From: Micrococcus porci
GTDB lineage: Bacteria; Actinomycetota; Actinomycetes; Actinomycetales; Micrococcaceae
Assembly: GCF_020097155.1 (NCBI RefSeq)
Contig: NZ_CP083691.1
Coordinates: 2,542,001-2,606,000, forward strand
Reading direction: 5' to 3'
DNA: 64,000 nt
The notes beneath the pieces are model-generated. The model did not search any database. It was not told where the DNA came from and saw only the letters and a list, made by a program, of their open reading frames with translations. Below are positions 30,792 to 40,159 of the stretch, in pieces; positions within the stretch are counted from its first letter, which is position 1; the number at the start of each line of letters is the position of its first letter. The position numbers and the translations under genes are program-made.

Positions 30792-32483
30792 TCAGCCGTG
30801 GAAGAAGTGGCGTGCGCCGGTGAGGTACATGGTGATGCCGGCGGCGTTCGCGGCGTCCACGACCTCCTGGTCCCGGACGGAGCCGCCGGGCTGGACCACG
30901 GCCTTCACGCCGGCGTCGACGAGGATCTGCAGGCCGTCCGCGAACGGGAAGAACGCGTCCGAGGCGGCCACGGCCCCGCGGGCGCGCTCCGGGGCGCCCT
31001 CGCCGGAGACGTTCTCCGCGCCGCCGGCGGAGCTGACGTCCTGGCCGCCGGTCTGCGCGGCGCCCAGGGTGTTGGCGCGCTCCACGGCGAGACGGCAGGA
31101 GTCGAGGCGGTTGACCTGGCCCATGCCGACGCCCACGGTGGCGCCGTCGTGCGCCAGCAGCACCGCGTTGGACTTGGCGGCGCGCACGGCCCGCCACGCG
31201 AAGGCGAGGTCGGCGAGGGTGGCCTCGTCCGCGGCCTCCCCGGCGGCGAGGGTCCAGGTCCGGGGGTCGTCCCCGTCGGCGTCCACGGCGTCCGCGATCT
31301 GCATGAGCATGCCGCCGGAGACCTGCTTGGCCTCCACGGCGTCGCGGGCGAAGCCCTCGGGCAGGGCCAGCAGGCGCAGGTTCTTCTTGGCGGTGAGGAC
31401 CTCGAGGGCGTCCTCGTCGAAGGACGGGGCCACCACGACCTCGGTGAAGATCGGCGCGACCTGCTCCGCCATGGCCCGGGTGACCGGGCGGTTGGCGGCG
31501 ATCACGCCGCCGAACGCGGACACCGGGTCGCAGGCGTGGGCCTTGGCGTGGGCGACGGCGACGTCCTCGCCCTCCCCCGCGACCGCCACGCCGCACGGGT
31601 TGGCGTGCTTGACGATCGCGACGGCGGGGACGGCGTGGTCGAAGGCGGCGCGCACGGCGGCGTCGGCGTCCACGTAGTTGTTGTAGGACATCGCCTTGCC
31701 GTGCAGGAGCTCCGCCTGGGCGATGCCCGGGGCGGCCTCGTGGTCCACGTAGAGGGCGGCGGGCTGGTGCGGGTTCTCGCCGTAGCGCAGGGTCGCGGCC
31801 CGTTCCAGGGAGAAGCCCGCGTAGGGCGGGAACACGGGCGCGTCCTCGTCCTCGGCGTCCTCGCCGAAGTGCGCGGCGGTCCACGCGGCCACGGCGTTGT
31901 CGTAGGCCGCGGTGTGGGCGAACGCCAGGGAGGCCAGGCGGCGGCGGGTGCGGAGGTCGAAGCCGCCGGCCTGCGCGGCGGCGACGACGTCCACGTAGCG
32001 TGCCGGGTCCACGACGACGGCCACGGAGGCGTGGTTCTTGGCGGCGGCACGCACCATGGAGGGGCCGCCGATGTCGATCTGCTCGACGACGGCGTCCTCG
32101 TCCGCGCCCGAGCGGACCGTCTCCACGAACGGGTACAGGTTCACGACGACGAGGTCGAAGGGCTCGACGTCGAGGTCGGCCAGCTGCGCCACGTGGTCCT
32201 CGCGGCGGCGGTCGGCCAGGATGCCGGCGTGGACGCGGGGATGGAGGGTCTTCACGCGGCCGTCCAGGCACTCCTGGAAGCCGGTGACCTCGGAGACCTC
32301 GGTGACCGGCACGCCCGCGGCGGCGATGCGCTGGGCGGTGGAGCCCGTGGAGACCAGCTGCACGCCGGCGGCGTGCAGGCCGGTGGCCAGCTCCTCCAGC
32401 CCGGTCTTGTCGTACACGGAGATGAGGGCCCGCTTCAGGGGCACCTCGTCCAGGACGGTGGTGACGGACGGGGCAGAGGACAC
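30792..32483 (-). CDS. purH: Bifunctional AICAR transformylase / IMP cyclohydrolase
   Basis: Catalyses the last two steps of IMP synthesis using 10-formyl-THF, 563 aa. The N-terminal IMPCH domain (about residues 15-165) starts [19 protein letters not shown] and includes [16 protein letters not shown]. The C-terminal AICAR-transformylase domain has [10 protein letters not shown], the catalytic KHANPCG with Lys-His, [10 protein letters not shown] and the terminal GARHFFHG. The start is GTG 32483, after GGAG; no ATG fits. About 25 residues around the [20 protein letters not shown] segment form an extra low-complexity loop before SDAFFPF. Confidence 0.96.
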   Translation of the reverse strand: MSSAPSVTTVLDEVPLKRALISVYDKTGLEELATGLHAAGVQLVSTGSTAQRIAAAGVPVTEVSEVTGFQECLDGRVKTLHPRVHAGILADRRREDHVAQLADLDVEPFDLVVVNLYPFVETVRSGADEDAVVEQIDIGGPSMVRAAAKNHASVAVVVDPARYVDVVAAAQAGGFDLRTRRRLASLAFAHTAAYDNAVAAWTAAHFGEDAEDEDAPVFPPYAGFSLERAATLRYGENPHQPAALYVDHEAAPGIAQAELLHGKAMSYNNYVDADAAVRAAFDHAVPAVAIVKHANPCGVAVAGEGEDVAVAHAKAHACDPVSAFGGVIAANRPVTRAMAEQVAPIFTEVVVAPSFDEDALEVLTAKKNLRLLALPEGFARDAVEAKQVSGGMLMQIADAVDADGDDPRTWTLAAGEAADEATLADLAFAWRAVRAAKSNAVLLAHDGATVGVGMGQVNRLDSCRLAVERANTLGAAQTGGQDVSSAGGAENVSGEGAPERARGAVAASDAFFPFADGLQILVDAGVKAVVQPGGSVRDQEVVDAANAAGITMYLTGARHFFHG

Positions 32484-32554
32484 GGGGACTCCATTCGTGC
32501 GGGTCGAGCGCGGCCCGGCCGGGGCTCGTCCCGGCGGCGCCGCAGGTCGGGTCC

Positions 32555-32560
32555 AGTCTA
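32555..32560 (-). promoter_or_regulatory. Candidate -10 hexamer TAGACT of purH
   Basis: TAGACT on the minus strand lies 72 nt before the purH GTG. No convincing -35. The leader of about 65 nt shows no purine riboswitch fold that I can recognise. Confidence 0.45.
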
Positions 32561-32590
32561 GGCAGTGGCTCGGACGGCCTCCGCTCCGCG

Positions 32591-34102
32591 TCAGCCGCGG
32601 CCGAGGGCCTCCTCCACGAGCCGCAGCCACACCTCCGAGGCCGTCGGGTAGGCCGCCACCGCGTGCCGGAGCCGGTCCAGCGGGACCTCGCCCACGATCG
32701 CCACCGTGGCCGCGTGCAGCAGCTCCGCCACCTCGAACCCCACGAACGTCGCGCCCACCACGCGGTCCCCGCGCAGCACCAGCACGGCCCGGCCCGCGGC
32801 GTCGTCGCGCAGCAGGGCGGCGCCGGCGGCGGACGTCAGCGGGACGTCGACGACGCGCAGCTCCCCCTCCCCGCCCTCCTCGCGGGCCTGGGCCTCCGTG
32901 ACCCCCACGCGCGCCACCTGCGGCGAGGTGAAGACCACCTGCGGCACCGCTTCGGGGACGCCCTCCCCGGCCTCTTCGCCGGACGGGGCGGGGCGCCCCG
33001 TGGCGAGCGCGGCGATCCGCTCCCCCAGCAGGCGGGCCCGGTGCTTGCCCCAGTGGGTCAGGGCGGGCCCGCCGGTGACGTCCCCGACGGCGTACAGCCA
33101 GGGCGCAGCCCCGTCCGAGGCGGGCACGACGGCGGTCCCGGACTCGTCCTGCAGGTCCTCGGCGGACAGGCCGAGCGCCTCCAGGCCGAGCCCGTCGAGG
33201 GCCGGGCGGCGGCCGGCGGCCACGAGCAGCTCGTCGACCTCGAGCGTCTCCCCCGAGCCTGCCAGGGTGAGGCGCACGGGCCCGCCGTGCGGGACGCCCA
33301 CGTCAGACTCGGCGTGCACGTCTGCCCGCTCGGCGCGCTCCACGGAGGTCCCGAAGCGCACCCGCACCCCGGCGTCCACGAGCCCCTCGAGGACCAGGCG
33401 CGAGGCCACCGGCTCCTGCCCGGAGAGCAGGCGGTCGCCGCGCACCAGCAGCTGCACGTCCGAGCCGAGGGCGGCCATCCACGTGGCGGCCTCGACAGCC
33501 ACCACGCCGCCGCCCACGATCGCCAGCCGCCCCGGGACCTCGCGCACGCCGGTCGCGTCCCGGGAGGTCCACGGGCTCACGCCCCGCAGCTCCCCCGGCA
33601 CCACGGCCGTGCTGCCCGTGGCGACCACCACCGCGTGCCGGGCCCGGAGGACGCGCGCGGGGGCGCCGTCGTCGCCGAGGACCTCCACCCGGCGGGGTCC
33701 GGCGAGCCGCCCGTGCCCGCGGACCACGCGCAGCCCGGCGTCCTCGGCCCACTCGACCTGGCCGGCGTCGTCCAGGTGGGAGCGCCACTCGTCCCGGCGG
33801 GCGAGCAGGCCCGGCAGATCGATGTCGGGGTCCGTCAGCCCGCCCAGGTGGGCTGCGGCGCCGGCGACCTCGAGGGGGCGCAGCAACGCCTTCGAGGGCA
33901 TGCACGCCCAGTACGAGCACTCCCCGCCCAGCAGGTCCGCCTCCACGAGGGCGACCTCCAGGCCGCCGGCCGTGTGGGCGTACTGGGCCGCGTTCTCGCC
34001 CACGGGTCCGGCGCCGATCACGACGACGTCGACCGCCTCCTCGTCGGGGGCGCCCGGGGTGGCGTCGTCGGGTCCGGTCGTGGGGGCGAGATCCTCGGTC
34101 AT
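32591..34102 (-). CDS. FAD/NAD(P) disulfide-reductase-family flavoprotein
   Basis: 503 aa class-I pyridine-nucleotide-disulfide oxidoreductase fold. FAD site [14 protein letters not shown], redox pair [16 protein letters not shown] (Cys-x4-Cys), NAD(P) site [15 protein letters not shown], second FAD motif YAVGDVTGG. The C-terminal His-Glu catalytic base motif (normally HAHPTLSE) reads AAYPTASE, so the conserved proton-donating His is replaced. It may therefore act as a quinone or other reductase rather than a glutathione/mycothione/lipoamide reductase. The start is ATG 34102; a CACCAT hexamer lies exactly 6 nt upstream. It diverges from the MFS gene. Confidence 0.85.
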   Translation of the reverse strand: MTEDLAPTTGPDDATPGAPDEEAVDVVVIGAGPVGENAAQYAHTAGGLEVALVEADLLGGECSYWACMPSKALLRPLEVAGAAAHLGGLTDPDIDLPGLLARRDEWRSHLDDAGQVEWAEDAGLRVVRGHGRLAGPRRVEVLGDDGAPARVLRARHAVVVATGSTAVVPGELRGVSPWTSRDATGVREVPGRLAIVGGGVVAVEAATWMAALGSDVQLLVRGDRLLSGQEPVASRLVLEGLVDAGVRVRFGTSVERAERADVHAESDVGVPHGGPVRLTLAGSGETLEVDELLVAAGRRPALDGLGLEALGLSAEDLQDESGTAVVPASDGAAPWLYAVGDVTGGPALTHWGKHRARLLGERIAALATGRPAPSGEEAGEGVPEAVPQVVFTSPQVARVGVTEAQAREEGGEGELRVVDVPLTSAAGAALLRDDAAGRAVLVLRGDRVVGATFVGFEVAELLHAATVAIVGEVPLDRLRHAVAAYPTASEVWLRLVEEALGRG

Positions 34103-34194
34103 GCGCCCATGGTGCTCCCTCCGCCGGGAGGGGCGGAAGCCGCCGCGGGCCGTCATCCGACGGTCACGGGGCCGGGATCGTGGCCGGGATCACC

Positions 34195-34200
34195 CATACT
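34195..34200 (+). promoter_or_regulatory. Candidate -10 hexamer CATACT of the MFS gene
   Basis: CATACT is followed by a leader of about 42 nt carrying GGGAG before GTG 34249. Weak -35. Moderate support only. Confidence 0.35.
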
Positions 34201-34248
34201 GGATCGGACCGGCGTCGGACCGGTCCTCGACTCAGACGGGAGACCACC

Positions 34249-35619
34249 GTGCCCCCCACCGGCAGTCACGCCGCATCCGCCGCCCCCACCGGGGAGCAGG
34301 TCGTCCAGGAGCTCCCCTGGCGCTGGCCCGTCCAGGGCCGGATCTTCCTGATCGGCGGCCTCGGCTTCATGTTCGACGCCTGGGACGTCACCCTCAACGG
34401 CGTGATGATCCCCCTGCTGACCGAGGAGTGGGGGCTGTCCAAGGCCGACGCCGCCTGGATCGGCACCGCGAACCTGATCGGCATGGCCGTCGGCGCGTTC
34501 CTCTGGGGCACCGTCGCGGACCAGATCGGGCGCAAGGCCGCGTTCACGTGGACGCTCCTGATCTTCTCCGTCTTCACGCTCGCCGGCGCGCTCACGGACT
34601 CGCTGCTGTGGTTCGCCGTGTTCCGCTTCATGGCCGGCATCGGCCTCGGCGGCACCGTCCCCGTGGACTACGCCCTGGTCGGCGAGTTCACGCCCCGGCG
34701 CCTGCGCGGGCACGTCCTCACCGCCATGGACGGCTGGTGGCCGATCGGCGCGGCGCTGTGCGGCGTCGTCTCGGCGTGGCTCGTCGGGACCTGGAGCGAC
34801 TGGCGTCTGCCGCTGCTGGCCATGGTGCTGCCCGCCCTGCTGGTCTTCCTGGTCCGCCTGGGCATCCCCGAGTCCCCGCTGTACCTGATGAGCCGCGGGC
34901 GCGAGCGCGAGGCCCGCGCCGTGATCGACCGCATGGTGGAACGGACGGGTGCCGAGCCCCGCCCCTACGTCATGCCCGCCGCCGACTCCCGCGCCCACGG
35001 CGGCCTGCTCGCCCAGCTGGCGGCCGTGTGGCGGTTCTCCCCGCGGATCACGGCGACGGCCTGGCTGCTGTTCGTGGCCGTCATGCTGATCTACTACATC
35101 GCCCTGCAGTGGCTTCCCACGTTCCTCATCGAGGCCGGGTTCGCGCAGTCGCGGGCGTTCATCACGACCTCCGGTATGGCCGCCGCGGGCCTCGTGGGGG
35201 TGGCCGTGTCCGCGGTCCTCGTCGAGGCCACGGGCCGACGCCGCCTGCTGGCGGTGAGCGGCGTCGTCGCCTCGGGGCTGCTCGTGTGGCTGGCCTCCGT
35301 GCTCGGCGTGCCGGGGGCGGCGCTGCCGCTCGTGCTCGCCTACGGGTTCGTCATCCAGATCGCCGTGCCGGTGCTCTACACCTATGTCTCCGAGCTGTAC
35401 CCGACGACGCTGCGCGCCTCCGGCTTCGGCTGGGCCTCCGCGGCCTCGCGCGTGGGGGCGGGGCTGGGGCCCCTGTTCTTCGTGGGCACGCTGGTGCCCG
35501 CGCTCGGCCTGCCGGGGGCGTTCGGCGTGACCGCGGGGCTCGTTGTGGTGGCCGTGCTCGTCATGTTCGCGTGGGCCCCGGAGACCCGCGGCCGCGCCCT
35601 GGAGGTCGCCGAGGACTGA
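34249..35619 (+). CDS. MFS metabolite:H+ symporter (NiaP/sugar-porter-like)
   Basis: 456 aa, 12 helices. After a 35-residue hydrophilic start the first helix begins FMFDAWDVTLNGVMIP. Motif A is WGTVADQIGRKAAF between helices 2 and 3, and RFMAGIGLGGTVPVDYALVGEF with PRRLRGH matches the sugar-porter/NiaP pattern. PESPLYLMSRGREREA lies in the central loop, and the second motif A is weak. The start GTG 34249 has GGGAG upstream; an in-frame ATG at 34180 would precede the likely promoter. An aromatic acid, nicotinate or similar small acid is a reasonable but unproven substrate. Confidence 0.87.
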   Translation: MPPTGSHAASAAPTGEQVVQELPWRWPVQGRIFLIGGLGFMFDAWDVTLNGVMIPLLTEEWGLSKADAAWIGTANLIGMAVGAFLWGTVADQIGRKAAFTWTLLIFSVFTLAGALTDSLLWFAVFRFMAGIGLGGTVPVDYALVGEFTPRRLRGHVLTAMDGWWPIGAALCGVVSAWLVGTWSDWRLPLLAMVLPALLVFLVRLGIPESPLYLMSRGREREARAVIDRMVERTGAEPRPYVMPAADSRAHGGLLAQLAAVWRFSPRITATAWLLFVAVMLIYYIALQWLPTFLIEAGFAQSRAFITTSGMAAAGLVGVAVSAVLVEATGRRRLLAVSGVVASGLLVWLASVLGVPGAALPLVLAYGFVIQIAVPVLYTYVSELYPTTLRASGFGWASAASRVGAGLGPLFFVGTLVPALGLPGAFGVTAGLVVVAVLVMFAWAPETRGRALEVAED

Positions 35620-35640
35620 GGGCCCGGACGGCCCGCCCCG

Positions 35641-35646
35641 TAGGCT
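35641..35646 (+). promoter_or_regulatory. -10 hexamer TAGGCT, leaderless promoter of the TM2 gene
   Basis: TAGGCT is followed by 6 nt (GGAGCC) and ATG 35653. It lies only 22 nt after the MFS stop. Confidence 0.65.
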
Positions 35647-35652
35647 GGAGCC

Positions 35653-35988
35653 ATGACCGCGCCCTACCGCCCGCAGCCGCAGCACCAGCCCCAGACCGTC
35701 GTCGTCCAGCAGTCCCGCAACACGCTGATCGCGTACCTGCTGTGGTTCTTCCTGGGGAACCTCGGGGTGCACCGCATGTACACCAAGCGCTGGGTGTCGG
35801 GGGTCGTCCAGCTGCTGCTGGCGTGGGGCGGCGCCGCGACCGCCTGGCTCCTCATCGGCTGGATCCCGCTGGCGATCTGGGCCGTCTGGTGGATCGTGGA
35901 CCTGTTCCTGGTCCCGGGCATGGTCCGCGACGCCAACGCCCGCGAGGCCGTCGACTCCTGGCGCACCGTGGGGGTCCGGCGGTTCTGA
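35653..35988 (+). CDS. TM2-domain membrane protein
   Basis: 111 aa. After a Gln/Pro-rich N-terminus (HQPQTVVVQQ) comes the TM2 signature: LLWFFLGNLGVHRMYTKRW, a second helix, then IWAVWWIVDLFLVPGMVRD. Two to three membrane helices. TM2 proteins are widespread and of unknown function. Predicted leaderless from the -10 hexamer 6 nt upstream. It is probably transcribed on its own, ending at the hairpin at 36004. Confidence 0.87.
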   Translation: MTAPYRPQPQHQPQTVVVQQSRNTLIAYLLWFFLGNLGVHRMYTKRWVSGVVQLLLAWGGAATAWLLIGWIPLAIWAVWWIVDLFLVPGMVRDANAREAVDSWRTVGVRRF

Positions 35989-36003
35989 GCGCGCCCTCCG
36001 ACG

Positions 36004-36037
36004 ACGGCGCCCGCCCCTGCGAGGGGGCGGGCGCCGT
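36004..36037. terminator. Bidirectional hairpin between the TM2 gene and purN
   Basis: ACGGCGCCCGCCCC pairs perfectly with GGGGCGGGCGCCGT (14 bp) around TGCGAG. Convergent stops lie at 35988 and 36071. Confidence 0.75.
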
Positions 36038-36070
36038 TCGTGCGTCCGGGTCCGGTCCCATGAGGACCGG

Positions 36071-36652
36071 TCAGGCCTGCCGGGGGGAGCGTCCGGCGGC
36101 GAGCTCGCCGAGCACGCGCAGCAGCAGGACCCGCTCCTGGACCTTGATGCGCTCGTGCAGGACCTCCTCCGTGTCCGTGTCGAGGACCGGGACGGCGGCC
36201 TGCGCCAGGATGGGGCCGGTGTCGACGCCCGCATCCACGAGGTGCACGGTGCAGCCGGTGACCTTCACCCCGTAGGCCAGGGCGTCGCGGACGCCGTGCG
36301 CCCCCGGGAAGGACGGCAGCAGCGCCGGGTGCGTGTTGACGATCCGCCCCGGGAACGCCTCGAGCAGGGGCGCCCCGAGGATCCGCATGAAGCCGGAGCA
36401 CACCACCCAGTCCGGCTCGTACGCCGCCACGGCCTCCGCCAGGGCGACGTTCCACGCCGCCCGGTCCGGGTGGTCGGCCGGGGCCACGGTGAAGGTGGGG
36501 ATGCCCGCGGCCTCGGCGCGGGCCAGGCCCTGCACGCCCGGCACGTCCGAGCCGACGGCCGCGACCTCCAGGGGCAGCGCCCCGGAGGCGACGGCGTCGA
36601 GGACGGCCTGAAGGTTGGTGCCGGAGCCGGAGACGAGGGCGAGGATGCGCAT
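36071..36652 (-). CDS. purN: Phosphoribosylglycinamide formyltransferase
   Basis: Adds the first formyl group in purine synthesis using 10-formyl-THF, 193 aa. Starts ILALVSGSGTNLQAVLDAV (phosphate-binding loop). Catalytic Asn/His lie in NTHPALLPSFPGAHGVRDAL and the Asp in HLVDAGVDTGPILAQ. The start ATG 36652 is fixed by TACGAT ending exactly 6 nt upstream, so the mRNA is probably leaderless. It diverges from a small membrane-protein gene only 40 bp away, and the PerM-like gene lies beyond that, recalling the perM-purN neighbourhood of mycobacteria. Confidence 0.95.
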   Translation of the reverse strand: MRILALVSGSGTNLQAVLDAVASGALPLEVAAVGSDVPGVQGLARAEAAGIPTFTVAPADHPDRAAWNVALAEAVAAYEPDWVVCSGFMRILGAPLLEAFPGRIVNTHPALLPSFPGAHGVRDALAYGVKVTGCTVHLVDAGVDTGPILAQAAVPVLDTDTEEVLHERIKVQERVLLLRVLGELAAGRSPRQA

Positions 36653-36658
36653 GGCCAC

Positions 36659-36664
36659 ATCGTA
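36659..36664 (-). promoter_or_regulatory. -10 hexamer TACGAT, leaderless purN promoter
   Basis: TACGAT on the minus strand, 6 nt (GTGGCC), then ATG 36652. It falls in the -35 region of the divergent promoter at 36680. Confidence 0.62.
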
Positions 36665-36679
36665 GGGCGAGCCCCGTCG

Positions 36680-36685
36680 TAGGGT
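36680..36685 (+). promoter_or_regulatory. -10 hexamer TAGGGT, leaderless promoter of the divergent membrane-protein gene
   Basis: TAGGGT, 6 nt (GTGGGG), then GTG 36692. The two divergent -10 hexamers are 15 bp apart. Confidence 0.6.
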
Positions 36686-36691
36686 GTGGGG

Positions 36692-37132
36692 GTGTCCGCC
36701 CTCCCTCCCGTCCCGCCGTCCGCCCCGGACCGCCGCCCCGCCGACGCCGCCGCCCGCGCCCGGGTGGGCCGACTGCTGGTCGCGCAGTCGGCCGCGCTGC
36801 TGGCCATGCTCGGGGCGTTCACCCTGGTCCTGCCGTTCAAGGTGCTGACCCTGGCGGCCGCGCTCGCGGCCCTGGTGCTGGGGGTGCTGGTGTTCACGGC
36901 CTCCCGCCGGACCGCGCAGTCGCTCGTGCCGCGCGCCGCGGCCGGCGCGGGGATGGCCCTGGCCCTCATGGGCCTGACCGTGGGCGTCTTCCCGCTGCTC
37001 CTGTGGAACGAGACCGCCGGCTTCGAGCGGTGCACCGCCTCGGCCGTGACGGTGCGCGCCCAGCAGACGTGCGCGGACGACTTCACCGCGACGGTGGAGC
37101 GGCGCACGGGCGTCGCCCAGCTGGGCGGCTGA
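36692..37132 (+). CDS. Small membrane protein, function unknown
   Basis: 146 aa from GTG 36692, placed by the leaderless promoter; a GTG two codons earlier (36686) is possible. Two closely spaced helices (about residues 30-48 and 50-70) and a third at about 80-106 are separated by TASRRTAQSLVPRAAAG. The C-terminal segment carries two Cys residues (FERCTASAV, then QQTCADDFTATVE) that could form a disulfide outside the membrane. It is divergent from purN and convergent with the PerM-like gene (20 bp between stops). Confidence 0.75.
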   Translation: MSALPPVPPSAPDRRPADAAARARVGRLLVAQSAALLAMLGAFTLVLPFKVLTLAAALAALVLGVLVFTASRRTAQSLVPRAAAGAGMALALMGLTVGVFPLLLWNETAGFERCTASAVTVRAQQTCADDFTATVERRTGVAQLGG

Positions 37133-37152
37133 CCCGCCCCACGCCGAGAGCC

Positions 37153-38727
37153 TCAGTCCCGCGCACGGCGCGGTGCCGGACGCGGGACACGCGGCACACG
37201 CGGAGCCCCGGCCCGCCGCGGGGCCGGACGCGCGGCGGCGGGAGGCTCCTCGGACGGGGTCTCCTGAGCGGGGGTCTCCCGGCCCGGGATCTCCTCCCGC
37301 GCCGCGGCGGGCGCCGCGACCTCGGGCTCGTCGGCCTCCGCGTCCGCGACGCCGCGCGGCAGGCGCCGGGGCGGGAGACGGCGGGCACGGCCGGTCACGG
37401 CCCGGGGGGCGGAGCCGGGCAGCGGCAGGGAGATGCGGCGTCGCCCACGGACGGGACGGTCGACCACGGCCAGCGCCACGAGGTAGCCGAGGGCGCAGCC
37501 CAGGGCCATCCACCCCGCCACGGCCAGCGCCACCAGGGGCGCGTTCGAGCCGATCTCCCGCATCGAGCCCACGCCCAGCGTGCCGTTCGTCAGCGCCAGC
37601 GGCACGAGCACGGCGACCCCGGAGACGAGCCCGAGCAGCAGGGCGAGGGCCAGCGTGGACAGCGTGAGGGAGGCCCAGCGGGCGGTGATCCGCGAGTCGA
37701 TCCAGTCGTCCAGGTGGTTCTCGCCCTCCCGCAGCAGCCACCAGCCGGCCACGGCCCCGGCGAGCACCGGCACCAGCAGGAACGCCGGATGCCACGGCGC
37801 CCACGGGGCGGGCAGCGCCTCCAGCAGTGGCAGGGCGGGCACGGGGGCCGGCGTCGTCCCGAACACGGAGTAGTGGCCGTCCGCGCCGACCGCGAATCCG
37901 GGCCCGGCCGTCCACGCGACGGCCCACGCGGTGAACGTGGGCAGCCAGCCGATCTCCAGCAGGGCCAGCATCAGGCCGCCCACGGGCCCGGCGCCCACCA
38001 TCTGCTGGACCTCGATGATCCGCGGCCAGCGCACGAGCACCGCGACGGTCACCAGCAGCGCGTGCAGCCCCGCGAGCGCGGCCAGGCCCACGCCGGCCCC
38101 GCGCAGCACGGACCACGCGTAGGTCCCGGCCCAGCGCTCGTACTGCGAACGACGGGCGATGCGCTCGGTGAGGTCCAGGCCGATGAGGTGCGCCCAGGTG
38201 CCCGCCTCGCGCCGCGCCCCGGCCACGGCGGAGGTCGTGAACAGCAGGCACGGCAGGAGGACGGAGGGCAGGGGGTGCACGGTGATCCGGCCCTCCCCCG
38301 GCAGGAGCGCGCAGGCCAGCGCCACGACGGCGTAGGCGGCCACCGCGCCGGCCAGCGCCTGCCACGCCTGCTCCCGGTACGACGCGCGGGCCAGCCTCCG
38401 CCCGGCCCGCCAGGAGAGCCAGACGGGCAGGGCGGTGAGGGCCCACGGGACCAGCCAGACCGTGCCGGTGACGGTGGGGGTGTCCGCCTGCGCGACGACG
38501 GTGGTCACGGCGAGGGGCACGGCGTGCAGGCCGAGCCACAGGGCACCCCCGGTCTGGAGGACGTCCTCGATGCGCGTGGAGGAGAACCCGCCCGTGATCC
38601 ACACCGCCAGGGTGGGGACGAGGACCAGCGCCAGGCTGGTGAGCGCCGTGACGAGCGCCTCGACCACGCCTTGGAGCCACAGGGGCAGGGGCACGGGACG
38701 CAGCAGGCTGGGGACGCGGGGACTCAC
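37153..38727 (-). CDS. PerM/DUF6350-like polytopic membrane protein
   Basis: 524 aa with about 9-10 hydrophobic helices over residues 15-435, then a disordered, Arg/Pro-rich cytoplasmic tail of about 90 residues (many RR, PP, EE). Position next to purN and the overall plan match the actinobacterial DUF6350 family that includes mycobacterial PerM, a divisome-associated membrane protein; the identification rests on synteny and topology, not on a diagnostic motif. The start is GTG 38727, with a GATGAT hexamer exactly 6 nt upstream. It may affect cell division or envelope stress by analogy. Confidence 0.7.
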   Translation of the reverse strand: MSPRVPSLLRPVPLPLWLQGVVEALVTALTSLALVLVPTLAVWITGGFSSTRIEDVLQTGGALWLGLHAVPLAVTTVVAQADTPTVTGTVWLVPWALTALPVWLSWRAGRRLARASYREQAWQALAGAVAAYAVVALACALLPGEGRITVHPLPSVLLPCLLFTTSAVAGARREAGTWAHLIGLDLTERIARRSQYERWAGTYAWSVLRGAGVGLAALAGLHALLVTVAVLVRWPRIIEVQQMVGAGPVGGLMLALLEIGWLPTFTAWAVAWTAGPGFAVGADGHYSVFGTTPAPVPALPLLEALPAPWAPWHPAFLLVPVLAGAVAGWWLLREGENHLDDWIDSRITARWASLTLSTLALALLLGLVSGVAVLVPLALTNGTLGVGSMREIGSNAPLVALAVAGWMALGCALGYLVALAVVDRPVRGRRRISLPLPGSAPRAVTGRARRLPPRRLPRGVADAEADEPEVAAPAAAREEIPGRETPAQETPSEEPPAAARPAPRRAGAPRVPRVPRPAPRRARD

Positions 38728-38873
38728 CGGCCCATCATCCCATCCGCCCCGGACGTCGTGCCGCCGCCCGACCCGGGGGCGACGTCCCGCCCCGCCCGCC
38801 GGCGTCATCGGATGTTCACCCGCCTGCCACCGCGGGGACCCCCTGACGCCCCCTCGGCCCCCACCCCGCGTCC

Positions 38874-38879
38874 TACCGT
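38874..38879 (+). promoter_or_regulatory. -10 hexamer TACCGT, leaderless promoter of the glycosyltransferase
   Basis: TACCGT, 6 nt (GGCCCC), then ATG 38886. Confidence 0.6.
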
Positions 38880-38885
38880 GGCCCC

Positions 38886-40112
38886 ATGCGCGTCGCCGTG
38901 ATCGCCGAGTCCTTCCTGCCCCACATGAACGGGGTGACCAACTCCATCCTCCAGGTGCTGAAGCACCTGCGCTCCCGCGGGGACGAGGCCGTGGTCATCG
39001 CCCCGGCCGCCTCCTGGTCCGCCGGGTGGACGCAGCGGGCCGGGGCCGGGCAGGCGCCCTCCGAGGTCGAGGGCTTCCCCGTGATCACCCTGCCGTCCAT
39101 GCCGCTCTCCGGGTACGCCTCGGTGCGCGTGGCGGCGGGCACCGTCCTGCGCCTGCGCTCCCTCCTGGCGGACTTCGCCCCGGACGTCGTGCACATCGCC
39201 TCCCCGTTCGTGCTCGGCTGGCGGGCCGTGCAGGCCGCCGAGGAGCTGGGCATCCCGTCCGTGGCCGTGTACCAGACGGAGGTGCCCCGCTACGCCGCCA
39301 AGTACGGCGCGCCGTGGCTGGAGGACGTGCTGTGGAACCACGTCACCCGCCTGCACAACACCGCCACGCTGACGCTCGCGCCGTCGTCGTTCACCCTGCG
39401 CCAGCTGCACCATGTGGGCGTGCGCCGCGTGCACCTCTGGGGCCGCGGCGTGGACTCCACCCGTTTCCACCCGGCCAAGCGGGACGAGGCCCTCCGCGCT
39501 GAGCTGGCCCCGAACGGCGAGCGCCTCATCGGCTTCGTGGGCCGCCTGGCCCACGAGAAGCAGGTCGCGGACCTGCGCGTCCTGGCGGACCTGCCCGACA
39601 CCCGGCTCGTCATCATCGGCTCGGGCCCCCTGCGGGACCAGCTCGAGCGCCGGCTGCCGGGGGCGCACTTCGCGGGCTTCCAGGGCGGCGAGGACCTCGC
39701 CCGGCACGTGGCCAGCCTCGACCTGTTCGTGCATCCGGGCGAGTCCGACACCTTCGGGCAGACCCTGCAGGAGGCCATGGCCTCGGGCGTGCCCGTCGTC
39801 GCCGTGGGCCGGGGCGGCCCCCTGGACATCGTGGACTCCTCCCGCACCGGCTGGATCTACCAGCCCGGGGACCTGGGCGAGCTGCGTGCCCGCGTCGCGG
39901 ACCTCGCCTACGACGACGCCAAGCGGGCCGCCTTCGCCGAGGCGGCGTGGGCGTCCATGCAGGGCCGCACCTGGCCCGTGCTGTGCGAGCAGCTCGTGGG
40001 CTACTACGAGAAGGCCATCCACGTGCAGCGGCGCCGCCGCGGCGAGCTGTCCCGCCGGCTGCTCGGCGCGCCCGGCGCCGTGGCCTCCCGCGCGTATCGC
40101 GTCTTCGGCTGA
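38886..40112 (+). CDS. GT4-family glycosyltransferase (MgtA/PimB-like mannosyltransferase)
   Basis: 408 aa GT-B enzyme acting at the cytoplasmic face of the membrane. The N-terminal domain opens [20 protein letters not shown] with the Gly-rich acceptor loop. The C-terminal donor-binding domain has [12 protein letters not shown], the hinge [13 protein letters not shown] and the E-x7-E region [20 protein letters not shown]. The N-terminus matches actinobacterial GDP-mannose-dependent alpha-mannosyltransferases. Micrococcus makes lipomannan, so a lipomannan or mannolipid role is plausible. Leaderless start at 38886. It precedes an aldo/keto reductase with its own promoter. Confidence 0.88.
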   Translation: MRVAVIAESFLPHMNGVTNSILQVLKHLRSRGDEAVVIAPAASWSAGWTQRAGAGQAPSEVEGFPVITLPSMPLSGYASVRVAAGTVLRLRSLLADFAPDVVHIASPFVLGWRAVQAAEELGIPSVAVYQTEVPRYAAKYGAPWLEDVLWNHVTRLHNTATLTLAPSSFTLRQLHHVGVRRVHLWGRGVDSTRFHPAKRDEALRAELAPNGERLIGFVGRLAHEKQVADLRVLADLPDTRLVIIGSGPLRDQLERRLPGAHFAGFQGGEDLARHVASLDLFVHPGESDTFGQTLQEAMASGVPVVAVGRGGPLDIVDSSRTGWIYQPGDLGELRARVADLAYDDAKRAAFAEAAWASMQGRTWPVLCEQLVGYYEKAIHVQRRRRGELSRRLLGAPGAVASRAYRVFG

Positions 40113-40146
40113 GCCCCACGCCCGGACGGCGCCCCCGTGCGCCTCG

Positions 40147-40152
40147 TAGGGT
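40147..40152 (+). promoter_or_regulatory. -10 hexamer TAGGGT, leaderless promoter of the aldo/keto reductase
   Basis: TAGGGT, 7 nt (GACGAGC), then ATG 40160. There is no purine-rich ribosome site. Confidence 0.58.
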
Positions 40153-40159
40153 GACGAGC

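Noticed and set aside
34180..34248. ATG 34180 as the start of the MFS gene
   Set aside because: It lies upstream of the CATACT hexamer and lacks a ribosome site; GTG 34249 has GGGAG upstream and fits the family N-terminus.
37003..38901. A 632-codon plus-strand frame
   Set aside because: It is antisense to the PerM-like gene and has highly repetitive Gly/Arg/His composition, with no conserved start or motif.
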